Shown piece after piece: positions 24,213-35,639 of a stretch of DNA of 64,000 nt. The position numbers and the translations under genes were made by a program. Position 1 is the stretch's first letter, and every line of letters begins with the position of its first letter. This stretch comes from Aquilaria yunnanensis. Its lineage: Eukaryota; Streptophyta; Magnoliopsida; Malvales; Thymelaeaceae. A model generated the notes under the pieces. It saw only the letters and a program-made list of their open reading frames with translations, made no database searches and was not told where the DNA came from. Where the stretch lies: assembly GCA_039654915.1 (NCBI GenBank), contig CM077594.1, positions 34,941,001-35,005,000 on the forward strand, given 5' to 3'.

Positions 24213-25930
24213 AAGTTTGAACCAATTTGGAAAAGTGGAACTTGAAATTACCCCTTAAGCTCTAGTTTTTGAAAGCTGTGACCAGTTGTGAAATACCAAA
24301 TTCTAGTTCTGAAGCCTTAAACTAAGAGTTCTTAGTACATATATGTTTCATAATGATAATGGAACATGACTAGAATGTTTGGCTAGATTCCGAATTGTAG
24401 AGGGCAGTGAACTTATAAGACACCCAATATTATGGCTTATGTGACCTACAAACTATTTGTGCTTCAAAATTTGAGGAGATGGCCTATAACTTAAGATGTA
24501 AGACTTGGAGCAAGTTTTATATGATAAAAGGATGATGACTAAAAATTTGGTGCCATTTGGTGCACTAACAACTAAAATGACCTCTATAACCTAAATTTCT
24601 ACTAGGCAAGGTTGCAGAACAAAAGCTGCTTCAAAATCTGGGAAAAATAAATCAAAGTGGAGGTTTTGAAGTGAATAATAGGTTATATATACAGGTAGGA
24701 AGGATACTACAAAGTTTGGATTCAATTAAAGTAGCAGAACTCAAAATGGTTCTTTAAAGTCCAAGTTGTTGCTATGAAATCTGCAGCAAATAAAATGCTT
24801 CAAACTCTTACAGGAAGGCTTATAAACTTACGTTTTTTAGCTCAAACAAGTTTGTTATCACTAAAAGATGATAACTATACATTTTGGTGGAGTTTGAAGC
24901 TGTGAAACTAAGGAAGAGACCCTTGAGTTTAATGTAACAGTTGCTGGAAATCTGCATGGAAGCTAGAAGGAACAAGTTTGACTATAGGTTTGAGTTTGAG
25001 ATGGAGAAAGAATCCTGAGTTGAAATTTTGCAGCCCTATTTATGAGTTCAAAAGGGACCTGTTCATGGCTCCAAACCAAAATTTTGGCCAAGGGAGCTGA
25101 TTTTATTTACAGCTACTGAACACCTGTACAAGGATAGGTTGTTGGGCAACTTTGACTCAAATTTGACCTTGAGTTTGGAATGGAGTTTTGGACTGAAATA
25201 TTTGAGTAGAGTTTATATGCATATTCAGGACTTATCTATAAGTTTTTGTACCATTTAAAGCCCTAGAACTTAGGATGGCCTCTTAAGATCAAGATTCCTA
25301 GTAAGACAACCTGCAGAACTTGGTACTCTTCGAACTCTAGGAGAATGACTTCTAAATTGAGGTCTAATGTGATGAACAACTTTATTATAACATAGGGAAG
25401 TATACTGCTATGTTTAAGATGATTTGAAGCTCTAGAACCTAAAATCACAATTAAATCCACCACTTTTCTACTAAAGCTACCAGCAGAGGCAGAGTTGCTT
25501 AAAACTCTGAGATGCAAACATCAAAATGGACAATTGCATATTATTTAAACAACTTCCACATGGATATCAAAAGGTCAATAAACACTTAGGGTGGTTTGAA
25601 GTACCAAAACTCAAAGACAACAATGACTTCTTGGATATCAAGTTTCTGTTAAAAACACTTGCCAAGGAAATATACTTCAAAATCTTGGAAAATGACTTCT
25701 AAATTGAAGTTATGGAGTGCAACCAAAATTCAAATAAAAAAAACAGATGCTGATTGCAAAATTTTGAGGATTTGGAGCTGTATAACTGAAGACGACCTCC
25801 TCAAATGAAAGAAACAAATTGCTAAAGCTGCTGGAAAATTTCATATGGTCAATGTTTGACCAAAGCTTGACTTTGAGCTTGGAAAAGCTTTTGAACCTAA
25901 GTTTTTCCAGGTATGTTATAAAGGTAAATT
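24213..25930. repeat. Highly diverged ~165-180-bp tandem repeat
   Basis: About ten degenerate units share the order: AAGTTTGG..., a TTTGAAGCT-like block, GAACTTAAAATGACC-like, CAAGTTTCTGCTA-like, CTGCAGCAAA-like, TTCAAAATCTGGGAAAATGA-like. Unit starts can be traced near 24213, 24380, 24543, 24714, 24881, 25240, 25411, 25587 and 25759, a spacing of 163-180 bp (24881 to 25240 spans two units). There is no ORF running through it; 25263-25517 (minus) is a chance frame. It could be an internal repeat of the surrounding DNA transposon or a relic satellite. Confidence 0.62.
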
Positions 25931-26312
25931 ACAACTTGTTGAGCACTTTTTCCATGAAAATTTCCCAATTTTAAAGGAAGTGCTATGAAAGACAAGAAAT
26001 CAGCAATGTTGAGGAAGTTTTATGGAGATTTTAGGGGCATATGTAGAACAGAATGGCCAAGTCGTGATTTGTGGAGCTGAACAAGTTTTATTGAACCTAA
26101 TTTTGTAAAGGGGAAGTGGAACTTTCATACCACACACACACACTAAAAGAGTCATGACTACAAAAATCCAACATAACTCTTAACTAACGATGACATGATA
26201 CAATTAATACTACAAAACATGCTGCAAAGAAAACAAACTTTCCAGACCTGAGATGTTAGTCAACTATAATATGACACGAGAGAGATGTTCTCTAAACGTT
26301 TGGAACAAAAAC

Positions 26313-28406
26313 TATTACACCCACATAGGCCCTAGCCAGTGCACCTACTGTGCCCTTCAACTAAGCTACCATAAAAGTTAATTAACACAAGCACTTGAAT
26401 GTGTTATGGTTACGCTTAGGTTCGGCCAACTTTCGCCTTTGTTCCTTAAGTCTTATTTTCTTAAGGTTAAGGCCTGGCAGGTGCCCCAGGAGGCTTACTA
26501 GGTAGCACTCTACACTTTAGTTGCATTTCAAGTCAAGGCCCAGAAGTTACTTGCAACACAAGGCAAGGCTTTAAAAGTTACTTGCAATATAAGGCAAGGG
26601 ATGCACACTTTTTATCTTTAAGTGTCTAGGTTGTGTGCTCATCAAGTGTGGCATTCTAATGCATGACAACCAAAAAGTCTACAATTGTAGATGTTTAAAA
26701 GCAAGTTTCCATGTCAATGTACATTCGACCTAACAAGAAACATAGAGGTTTAACTCAATAAGGACAATTCCAAGAACATATGAACAAAGCATAACTTCGC
26801 ATTCCATTCATCCAAAATATACACAAAGTTCCATAATCCACCAAGGCCATATATACACAAAAAAAACCTTTACACAAGTACATTCTACTTAGAACAAGAC
26901 CAAGATTACTCAGAATCCATAATGGCCACAAGTTATGCTTTACATACGAAACTTAACGGTAATACCCGAGAGCCACCTTAAAAGTACAATACAAGATCAA
27001 AGATTGTAGGAAAAGTCCTATCACCAAGTTCATGGTCATAAAAGCAAACCAAAACACTAATGCCTATGACCACACATCCATTGTCCTAGACTTGTCCCAC
27101 AATCTACACAAAAGCTTACAAACTCAAACACATAAGTTTGAGCAATAACTGTAAGACTTGAACAATGTACTCACAAGCCAAGCATTCAGTTTTGGCACAT
27201 ACCTTGACAAAAGTGCACTAATTTAGTACGCAAGCAACACACATAATCACTCAAGCTCTAAGCCTTTTCTTGAAACAGACATAATAAAGGGCATGAGTTT
27301 ATAAACTCAGTAAGGTTCACTACAGCTAAAAGGAGCTAATTTAGTTAAGCCCAAAAGTTTTACCTCCTTATAGCTTTGCTTAACCTGCAAGAAAGGCAAG
27401 AAAACACCAAAACACAAGCATAATAACATGTACACATGATTATAGCAACATATATACATGATAACAACAACTACAAGGGGTTAGCAAGCATATGCAAGCA
27501 AACAACTAGACAACACACAAACCACAACACAATGCCCTTCTGGGCCGAAACCAACTAGCAAGTACACACATGGTTTGCACTTCCAAGCTTCAGTAATCCA
27601 ACTTCGATCCATTACAGCTCCAAGTTCAAAGATAAGATTGCCTACTTACCTTGAACCTTAGTACTTGCCATTAATGACTAGCTAGCCAAGAAATCACATA
27701 AACCTAAAGGTTCCAAATATGCACCATCTAGCACTGTAAGATTATATAGCTCAATAATACTATCACTTATAAGCCATTAATTTACTTGAACATGGAATAT
27801 TACCAAAATCAAGTAGATTTCATGAAACCTTACCAATTACTAGCTTGAGCTCTCAATTACCACTTGAATCTTCAAGACCATGCTTGAAAACACAAGTCCG
27901 AAGTCAGCTTGGGCCGAAAACACCAAATACATGCTTGATTATTCAATTCAAGCTTCAATCACCATCAATTTGGCATGAACCTGAGACTTAAACACCAAGA
28001 ACACGAAGAACACCAGGAACACGGTTTACACTTGCAACAATGAAGTTAAACCCGAGATTAGCATTTTTGCCTTCAGTGGAGACATGCAAAATTCACTTAG
28101 GTGCCACATGGCACACTAATTGGCATTAACATCTTTCTCGGCCTTGCATAAATTTGCATGGTTTAATGTAATCCTCCCATGCCTCTTAGTATCAAGATTA
28201 GCACTTGAAAGAACATTCAAAGTGGCCCTTAAACTTTGTTTTCCGCCATTAGTACTTAGGCCATTTCTCACATGCATTTTAAGCCCGATAGTTCTCGGTT
28301 GCACATATACATCACTTTCCACATTTTCAATTGAGTCCTTCATGATTTTTAATGTATTTTTCCTACATTATTAGCCTGGGCCAAGCACTGAGGTAGAGTC
28401 CTGACA
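26313..28406 (-). mobile_element. 3' LTR of family D chromovirus
   Basis: 2094 bp, plus-strand TATTACACCC to GTCCTGACA (minus strand: TGTCAGGAC...). It is colinear with the 5' LTR at 33642-35639 but carries an extra ~85 bp near 26337-26420 that the 5' LTR lacks, and scattered substitutions. About 12 differences were counted in a 145-bp stretch, so the insertion is not recent. Confidence 0.88.
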
Positions 28407-28424
28407 ACTCCCCCCTCCTTATAG
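28407..28424 (-). other. Polypurine tract, family D
   Basis: The minus strand reads AAGGAGGGGGGAGT immediately before the TGTCAGGAC start of the 3' LTR. It overlaps the last codons of the integrase reading frame, as is usual for chromoviruses. Confidence 0.8.
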
Positions 28425-29984
28425 AATTTGGTCCTCCAAATTCTTCACAAGCCTTGGATACAATTGAGGGTAAATCTAGGCAATTTCCTGTTCCACTTCC
28501 CAGGTTGCCTCTTCTAGAGTATGGTTACTCCATTAAACTTTAATCATAGAAATCCACCTACTTCTCAACTTCCTAGTGTCTCTGGCTAGGAACTGAATTG
28601 ATACCTCTTCATAGGAAAGGTTTGGGGTTCTAGGTACACTAGCAGGTATTTCTATCTATTTGGAACTTGGAACATACTTCTTAAGTAAGCTCACATGAAA
28701 CACATCATGTATATTACCAAGTTTTGGTGGCAAATCTATCTAGTATGCCACATTTCCAACTTTGCCCAACACTTGGTATGGCCTTATGTATTTGGGTGCC
28801 AATTTGCCTTTCCTTCCAAATCTTATCACTCCTTTCATATGAGATACTTTAAGCCACACGCAGTCTCTTTCTTAGAATTCTTGGTCTATTCTCCTTTTTA
28901 GGTTTGCATAGGATTGCTGCCTATGATTTGCAGCCTTGATTCTAGCTTGAATTAGTTTTATCTTTTTTGTGGTCTCTTTAACAATGTTTGGTCCCAATTC
29001 CAATTTATCTTCTGGCTAATGCCAGCAACGAGGAGTTATATACTTCCTGCCGTACAAGGCTTCATATGGCGCCATTCCAATTATTGAATGATAACCATTG
29101 TTATAAGAGAACTCGACTAATGGGAGATGCACATCCCATTCTCCCAGAAAATCAAGGACATAACATCTTAGCATATCCTCCAGAGTTGGGATTGTTCTCT
29201 CTATTTGTCCATTAGTCTGTGGATGGTATGCTAAACTAAACTTGAGTTTAGTTCCTAATGCCTGACGTAGGGATTTCTAAAACCTAGAGATAAACCTAGG
29301 ATCCCTATATGATACAATATCATTTGGTACTCCATGAAGTCTCATTATCTCCCATATGTAAAGTTGGGCAACTTTGTCCAAAGAGTCAGTGAGATTCATT
29401 GGAAGAAAATGGGCTGCCTTGGTCAATATATCCATAATGACCCAAAGGCATTATGTTTCCTTCTTTTCAATGGCATTCCCACTACAAACTCCATAGATAT
29501 GGACCCCCAATTCATCTTAGGTATGGGTAAACTTTGAAGCTTCCCTCCTAGTTTTTGGTGTTCAACCTTTACTTGTTGGCACACTTCACGCTTAGCTACG
29601 TGAGTGCTAATGTCATGTTTCATATATGGTCACCAAAAGTAAGCTCTAAGAGAATGGTACATGTTTGTGGCTCCAGGATGCATACTAAGCTGACTAGAGT
29701 ATGCTTTTTCCAGAATCTGGAATCTTAGGTCATCCTTTCTAGGCATATATAATATATTCTTGAAGTATAACAACCCTTGCTTCTAGGAGAATCCTTGAAA
29801 AATTTCTCCTTTCCTCTGACCAAACACCAGTCCCATGTTCTCATCACTAAATTGAGCTTCCCTAATGAGTTCTTTCCACTCAGGGGTAATAGTGAGCACA
29901 CTAAGTTGCTCATGCTCCCAAGTTAGCCATTGACTTGCTAAGCAAGTAAGGCTAAGGCTCTTGGCCTTATGTTCCCCTTCTCCA
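28425..29984 (-). pseudogene. Integrase with C-terminal chromodomain, family D (decayed)
   Basis: The minus-strand translation shows the order expected for chromovirus integrase: a Zn-finger region near 29600-29700, LPIPKMNWGSISMEFVVGMP near 29540 (conserved motif normally WxxISMDF), the SxRDPRF motif near 29300, AYHPQTNGQIERT near 29210, VEFSYNNGYHSIIGMAPYEA near 29090, LKVSHMKGVIRFGRKGKL near 28830, VFHVSLLKKYVP near 28680, and LSYEEVSIQFL...EEATWEVEQEIA (28480-28600), which is the chromodomain signature. Two of three catalytic acids are altered (Asp to Glu in MEF, Asp to Tyr in SYRD). Several stops interrupt it. The intact protein would insert the cDNA, with the chromodomain steering it to heterochromatin. 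Confidence 0.83.
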
Positions 29985-31344
29985 CCTTTGAGTATTCCAG
30001 TATAATTCCTACACAAAGCATTTGCCACTACATTGGTTTTACCAGCTGTGTATTCAATCACACCGTCAAAATCCTTCAGGTATTCCAACCACCTCCTCTG
30101 TCTCATGTTCATGTCCTTCTGAGTGAAAAGGTCTTGAGACTTTTATGGTCTGTATAGACCTGAAATTTATTACCCAATAGGTAATGTCTCCATTGCTTAA
30201 GAACAAAGACTACTACTGCTAGTTCCAGGTCATGCACTGGATATTTCTTTTCATGTTGTCTTAATTGTCTTGATAAAAAATCAATAGCTTGGTAGTAGGA
30301 CACAACCTAGCCCTATATGAGATGCATCAGTGTACACCTCGTAGTCCTTTTAAGGATCTGGTAAAACTAACACATGAGCTGTTGTCAGCCTCCTTTTAGG
30401 CTCTTGGAAGCATTCCTCACATTTGTTTTCCCAAACAAATTTCTGGTTCTTTCTGGTCAACTAGGTCATGGGTGCTGCTATAACAGAAAATTTTGGCACA
30501 AATCTCTTGTAATAGATAGCTAACCCCAGGAAACTTCTGACTTCTCTCACATTTTGGGGTTGCTTCCAATCCAAGATTGACCTTACCTTTTCAGGATCCA
30601 CGGCCAATCCTTGATCATTTATCACATGACCTAGAAATCCAAATTCTTGAGTCCAAAACTTATATTTGCTTAGCTTCCCATAAAGCTTGTGTTCTTGGAG
30701 CAAGCCAAGCACCACCGTTAGGTGTTCCTTATGAGTTTCCTCATCTTTTCAGTACACCAAAATATCATCAATAAAACCTAACACAAAGTAGTCTAGGTGT
30801 GCTCTTAACACCCTCTACATTAAGTCCATGAAAAATGCAGGTGCATTTGTAAGCCCAAATGGCATCACTTTATATTCAAAGTGTCCATACCTTCACTATA
30901 TATTCAAAGTGTCCATACCTAGTCCTGAAAACAGTCTTAGGTATGTCTTCCTCCTTAACCCTTAGCTAGACATAACTAGACCTTAGATCTACTTTAGAGA
31001 ATATTCATGCTCTTTTCAACTGGTCAAATAGATCTTCAATTCTTGGGAGGACTTGTTCTTAATGGTCAAAGCATTAAGCTTTCTGTAATCTATACAGAGC
31101 CTAAGGGTTCCATCTTTTTTTTTCACAAATAACACAGGTGCTCCCCATGGAGACACACTGGTCTGATGAACCCTTTCTCAAGCAACTCATCTAATTGCTT
31201 TCTCAATTCTACCATTTCAGTTAGTGCCATCCTATGTGGAGCAGTAGACACCAGTGCTGCTCCTGGTACCAGTTTGATTTTAAACTCCACCTCTGTCTTA
31301 GGTGGTAGTCCAGGTAGGTCTGTGGGGAAAACCTCAGGAGAATC
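29985..31344 (-). pseudogene. Reverse transcriptase and RNase H, family D (decayed)
   Basis: RT motifs occur in order on the minus strand: [12 protein letters not shown] near 31300, [12 protein letters not shown] near 31180, [16 protein letters not shown] near 31090, FGLTNAP and the catalytic FIDDILVY (Ile-Asp-Asp codons at 30764-30772), then FLGHVINDQGL. RNase H follows with [13 protein letters not shown] near 30320, [20 protein letters not shown] (30240-30290), YTDHKSL, and the IEYTAGKTNVVANAL tail near 30040. Lesions include a one-base frameshift after FIRP, a 28-bp tandem duplication (30871-30926), a stop just after FIDDILVY and a frameshift within RNase H. The RT active site itself is still readable. 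Confidence 0.88.
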
Positions 31345-33523
31345 CTAAACTATAGGTATATGCTTAAGTTCACTAGCCACTCCCTGGTCATTTAGTTTTA
31401 GGCATTCATATTCATCTTTTAGAGTTATTAATTTCAACACTTCAACTTGGTAGTCCAAGGCTAACTCTAGTGATTTATCTAGTTCATATGGTTCACAACC
31501 AGGCATCAACAATTGTCTAGCATGACAATCTATAGTTACTTTGTTCTCACTCTGCCAGTTCATGCCCAATATCATATCATAGTCATAAGTGTCTAGCACT
31601 ATCAAGTATACTATCAATTTCAGCTTGTCAATTTGAATCACGCAATTTTCAACCATGTGATATGCAAATAAAACTTCATTGCTAGTAGTTTTAACCAAAT
31701 ACATGTTTTTCATGTACTTTACTTCTAAATTCATGGTCTTAACCAAGCTAGCAGAAATTATGGACAATGAAGCTCCAGTATCAAATAGTGCTAACACTAA
31801 CTGGCCATGAAGGTAGATAGTACCTTTCAAGGCTCTCTTGTTAGTCTTCTGTTGACTAGTCTCCTTGCCAACTACCTCAACGTCTGGAGCTTCTTGCATG
31901 TTCTTGGAAGTCTCCAACTGAAACACCCTACCAGGAGGTGCATTTGGCCTCCTCTGATCCTGAGGTAGTCTAGGTGCTTGCCTCCCCATTGGGTTAGTCA
32001 CCTTTGTCCTCAACTGGGGCATAAGCATCTGCCCACCAGGTCCTCTAGGGTTGTACCTCCCCTGCATTCTTCTATGATCCCCTCTTTTTGGGCAATCCCT
32101 CACCCAGTGATCTTGGGCTTTACATTTATGGCATCCACTCAAAGTTTTGAAGCATGGCTTGTTGTCATGAAATTTTCCACAAGTAATACACTGAGGACCA
32201 TATTGCTGTGGCCCCTTCTCCTTTTTGTTTCCTATCCTTCCCCCACTTGGCTCAACCTCTTTTCTTGGCCTCTTTTGATGTCCCTTCTAAGATCCACTTC
32301 CACTTCCTGGACCACTCCTAGTTTGCTCCTTGAATTCCTACTCAAGGGCAATAGCACTCTGCATCACTGAATAATAATCTCTGGCTCCCACAGTTATGAG
32401 GATTTGCCTCAACTCAGGCCGTAAGCCTCTCAAAAATCTTTTGGTTTTCAGTTTTTCCTACATGTCATACTGAGGAGCATATCTGATCAAGCTATTGAAT
32501 TTCTACTCATACTCCATCACACTAAGGTCTCCCTGCTCTAACTCGTCAAATTCCACCTACTTTTGATCTTTCTGGGCCTAACTCACATATTGTTGTTGGA
32601 AGACTTGGAGGAAATCAGCCCATCTCATGGACCTCCTCCTTGCAAGTGGCCTTCTCTGGTTCCTCTCATGGCATGTTCTTTGTATAGTTCTCCACTAGAG
32701 CTTTGCATTTCCTTCTAGCCTGAAAAGTGGCTAGAAGAACCTTCTGGTAAGAGGACACATCCATCCTCTCAAATATCTTTTCTACTTGATATACCCAGAA
32801 CTCAGCTTCCTTAGGGTCATATCCACCCTTGAACACTGGAGGTTTCAATGCCAGGAATCCCTCCAACTGGCCTTTCTTTAAGCCACCCTCCTTGATCTTT
32901 CCTCTTTGGCCCTTGAGTCTCAGGTTCCACTTCTGAGTGGCCCCCTTCTGACTGTAACTTCAGTAGGAGGCTCAGTCCTCCCTTGAAGATATATAAGTGT
33001 CTAGCTGCTCTACCTCTAGACTCTCTTCCACTTCAACTCTGGGTTCCTATCTCACCTCAGACCACATTCTCCAGGCCCTTGGATGTCTCCTCTCTTCATC
33101 ACCCTCATCTTCCTCTTGGTTCCCTCCATTCTTGCTTGATTGATCATAGTTCACTAGCTCTTTGGCAAGCCTTCTACCTCCCTTGCCTTCACATTCAAGG
33201 TTTTCTCCTGTTCTTACTTGTTCTAGGCTCTCCTGTGGCTGGGCTTGGCCTCAAGCCAAGGCTTGCATTGCCACCAGAAGCTGTGCCATAGTAGCTTGTA
33301 GTGTTTCCATCATCTGTTCTATTCTATCCTACCTGCCTCTGCTAGGTCTAGGTACATGTACCCTGGCATTTGGCTCTTCGGCCAAATTAGGCTCTATGGC
33401 CTCTGGTTGCCTTTCAAGCTCACCTGTATGCATTCCATCTCTAGGATGGGTTGCTCTACCTGCTTCCTGTTCAAAGAACTCTCTTTCCTTGCCTTGGGTT
33501 CTCATCATGCACGTAACATGCAT
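31345..33523 (-). pseudogene. gag-PR: Gag and aspartic protease, family D (decayed)
   Basis: The N-terminal frame starts near 33523. The gag core opens with LALKPPVFKGGYDPKEAEFW near 32860 and continues to RFLRGLRPELRQIL near 32420. A CCHC zinc knuckle, C-HKC-KAQDH-WVRDC, lies at 32092-32133, and the protease motif ALFDTGASLSII has DTGAS at 31768-31782. Between 32580 and 31345 the frame is continuous but has seven in-frame stops (plus-strand starts 31345, 32287, 32338, 32458, 32503, 32557, 32578), every one of them TAG. The last 265 residues (31345-32142) are open. Plus-strand frames across this region are antisense shadows. Confidence 0.88.
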
Positions 33524-33620
33524 CTATTCACATATGCTCAATAAGTACAGGTCTTATATTAACCTATGTGGGAACAAGTCTAGGCAAAATACTATACTTC
33601 ATCAGAAGCTGTAAACCACA

Positions 33621-33634
33621 GCTCTGATACCAAC
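33621..33634 (-). other. Primer-binding site, initiator tRNA-Met (family D)
   Basis: The minus strand reads TTGGTATCAGAGCT, complementary to the 3' end of plant initiator tRNA-Met, seven bases inside the 5' LTR end. It confirms minus-strand orientation. Confidence 0.85.
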
Positions 33635-33641
33635 AAAGCCT

Positions 33642-35639
33642 ATCACACCCCACATAGGCCCTAGCTTAGGTTTGGCCAACTTTCACCTTTGTAGCTTAAG
33701 TCTTATTTTCTTAAGGTTAAGGCCTAAGAGGTGCCCCATGAAGCTTACTAGGTAGTACTGTACACTTTACTTGCATTTCAAGGCAAGGCCCATAAGTTAC
33801 TTGCAACACAAGGCATGGCTTTCAAAGTTACTTGCAATACAAGGCAAGGCATACACATATTTTATCTTTAAGTGTCTATGTTGTGTGCTCATCAAGTGTG
33901 GCATTCTTATGCATGGAAACCAAGAAGCCCACAATTGTAGATGTTTAGAAGCATGTTTTCATGTTAATGTACATTTGGTTTAACAAGAAACATAGAGGTT
34001 TAACTCAATAAGGACAATTCCAAGAACACATGAACAAAGAATAACTTGGCATTCCATTCATCCAAAATATGCACAAAGTTCCATAATCCACCAAGGCTAT
34101 ATATACACAAAAACAACCTTCACACAAGTACATTCTACTTGGAACAAGACCAAAAGTACTCAATATCCATAATGGCCAAAAGTTATGCTCTACATACCAA
34201 ACTTAATGATAATACCCAAGAGCCAACTTAAAAGTACAATACAAGATCAAAGATTTTAGGAAAAGTCCTATCAGCAAGTTCATGGTCATAAACGCAAACC
34301 AAAACACTAATGCCCATTAGCACACATCCATTATCCTAGACTTCTCCCACAATCTACACAAAAGCCTGCAAAACTCAAACACATAAGTTTGAGCAATAAC
34401 CATAAGACTTGCACAATGTTCTCACAAGCCAAGCATTCGGTTTTGGCACATGCCTTGACTAAAGTGCACTAACTTAGCACACAAGAAACACACACAATCA
34501 CTCAAGCTCTAAGCCTTTTCTTGAAACATACACACTAAGGGGCATGAGTTTATAAACTTAGTAAGGTTCACTACAGCTCCAAGGAGTTAATTTAGTTAAG
34601 CCCAAAAGCTTAACCTCGTTATTGCTTTGCTTAACCTGCAAGAAAGACAAGGAAACACCAAAACACAAGCATAATAACATGTACACATGATAACACCAAC
34701 ATATATACATGATAGCAATAACTACAAGGGGTTAGCAAGCATATGCAAGCAAAAAAGCACACAACACACACACCACAACACAATGCTCTTCTCGGCTGAA
34801 ACCAACTAGCAAGTACACACATGGTTTGCACCTCCAAGCTTCACTTATCCAACTCTGATCCACTAGAGCTCCAAGTTCAAAGAGAAGTTCGCCTACTTAC
34901 CTTGAACCTTAGTACTTGCCATTAATGACTAGCTAGCCAAGAAATCACATAAACCTGAAGGTTCCTAATATGCCCCATCCAGTAATCTAAGATCATATAG
35001 CTCAATAATACTATCACTTAGAAGCCAATACTATACTTGAACATGGAATATTACCAAAATCAAGTAGATTTTGTGAAACCTTGGCAATTACTAGATTGAG
35101 CTCTCGGTTTCCACGTGAATCTTCAAGACCACACTTGAAAACACAAGTCCAAAGTCGCCTTGGGCCAAAAACAAGCTTGATTCTTCAATTCAAGCTTCAA
35201 TCACCATCAATTTGGCATGAACCCGAGACTTAAATGCGAAGAACACCAAGAACATGGTTTAGACTTGCAACAATGAAGTCAAACATGACATTAACATTTT
35301 TGGCTTGAGTGGAGACTTGCAAAATTCAGTTAGGTGCCACATGGCACACTAATTGGCATTAACATCTTTCTCGACCTTCCATAAATTTGCATGGTTTAAT
35401 GTAATCCTCCCATGCATCTTAGTATCAAGATTAGCACCCGAAAGAACATTCAAAGTGGCCCTTAAACTTTTTTTTTCCACCATTAGTACTTAGGCCATTT
35501 CTCACATGCATTTTAAACCCGATAGTTCTCGGTTGCACATATACATCACTTTCCACATTTTCAATTAATTCCTTCATGTTTTTTAATGTATTTTCCTACA
35601 TTATTGGCCTAGGCTAAGCACTGAGGTAGGGTCCTGACA
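33642..35639 (-). mobile_element. 5' LTR of family D chromovirus
   Basis: 1998 bp, plus-strand TATCACACCCC to GTCCTGACA. Repeats the 3' LTR throughout, including the run of AAAACACCAAAACACAAGCA-type sequence and a possible minus-strand TATA region near 34098-34110 (TGTATATATAGCC). The terminal TG on the primer side has become TA in both LTRs. Confidence 0.87.

Larger units (their letters stand above)
21716..26312 (-). mobile_element. CACTA/En-Spm-like remnant region
   Basis: Non-satellite AT-rich block containing part of a plant En/Spm transposase (22832-23324, minus), a Stowaway MITE, and a long diverged tandem repeat. The left 600 bp repeats short motifs such as GTGGCTAAAAGAT, GTGGTTAAAT and TTAGTTATAGG, reminiscent of CACTA subterminal repeats. 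A clear CACTA terminus or 3-bp target duplication was not found at either edge, so the element is truncated or rearranged and its limits are uncertain. A 75-residue minus-strand frame at 22348-22575 is unassigned. Confidence 0.5.
26313..35639 (-). mobile_element. Ty3/Gypsy chromovirus (Tekay-like), complete but decayed (family D)
   Basis: A full-length minus-strand LTR retrotransposon: 5' LTR (33642-35639), initiator-Met primer-binding site, gag with CCHC knuckle, DTGAS protease, RT, RNase H, integrase, a chromodomain-like C-terminus, purine tract and 3' LTR (26313-28406). The PR-RT-RH-IN order and the chromodomain make it a chromovirus; the ~2-kb LTRs suggest the Tekay/Del clade. The coding frame has many stops and several frameshifts. 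Flanking pentamers differ (AAAAC at 26308-26312, ACTTT at 35640-35644), so at least one border is rearranged. Confidence 0.9.

Noticed and set aside
31978..33614. Plus-strand ORFs of 102-150 residues across 31978-33614
   Set aside because: They are antisense shadows of the minus-strand gag-protease frame, which has a zinc knuckle and a DTGAS motif.
33621..33634. Possible tRNA gene at the TGGTATCAGAGC sequences (also 15464-15477)
   Set aside because: Only the tRNA 3'-end complement is present, directly beside an LTR; there is no cloverleaf or A/B box. They are primer-binding sites.
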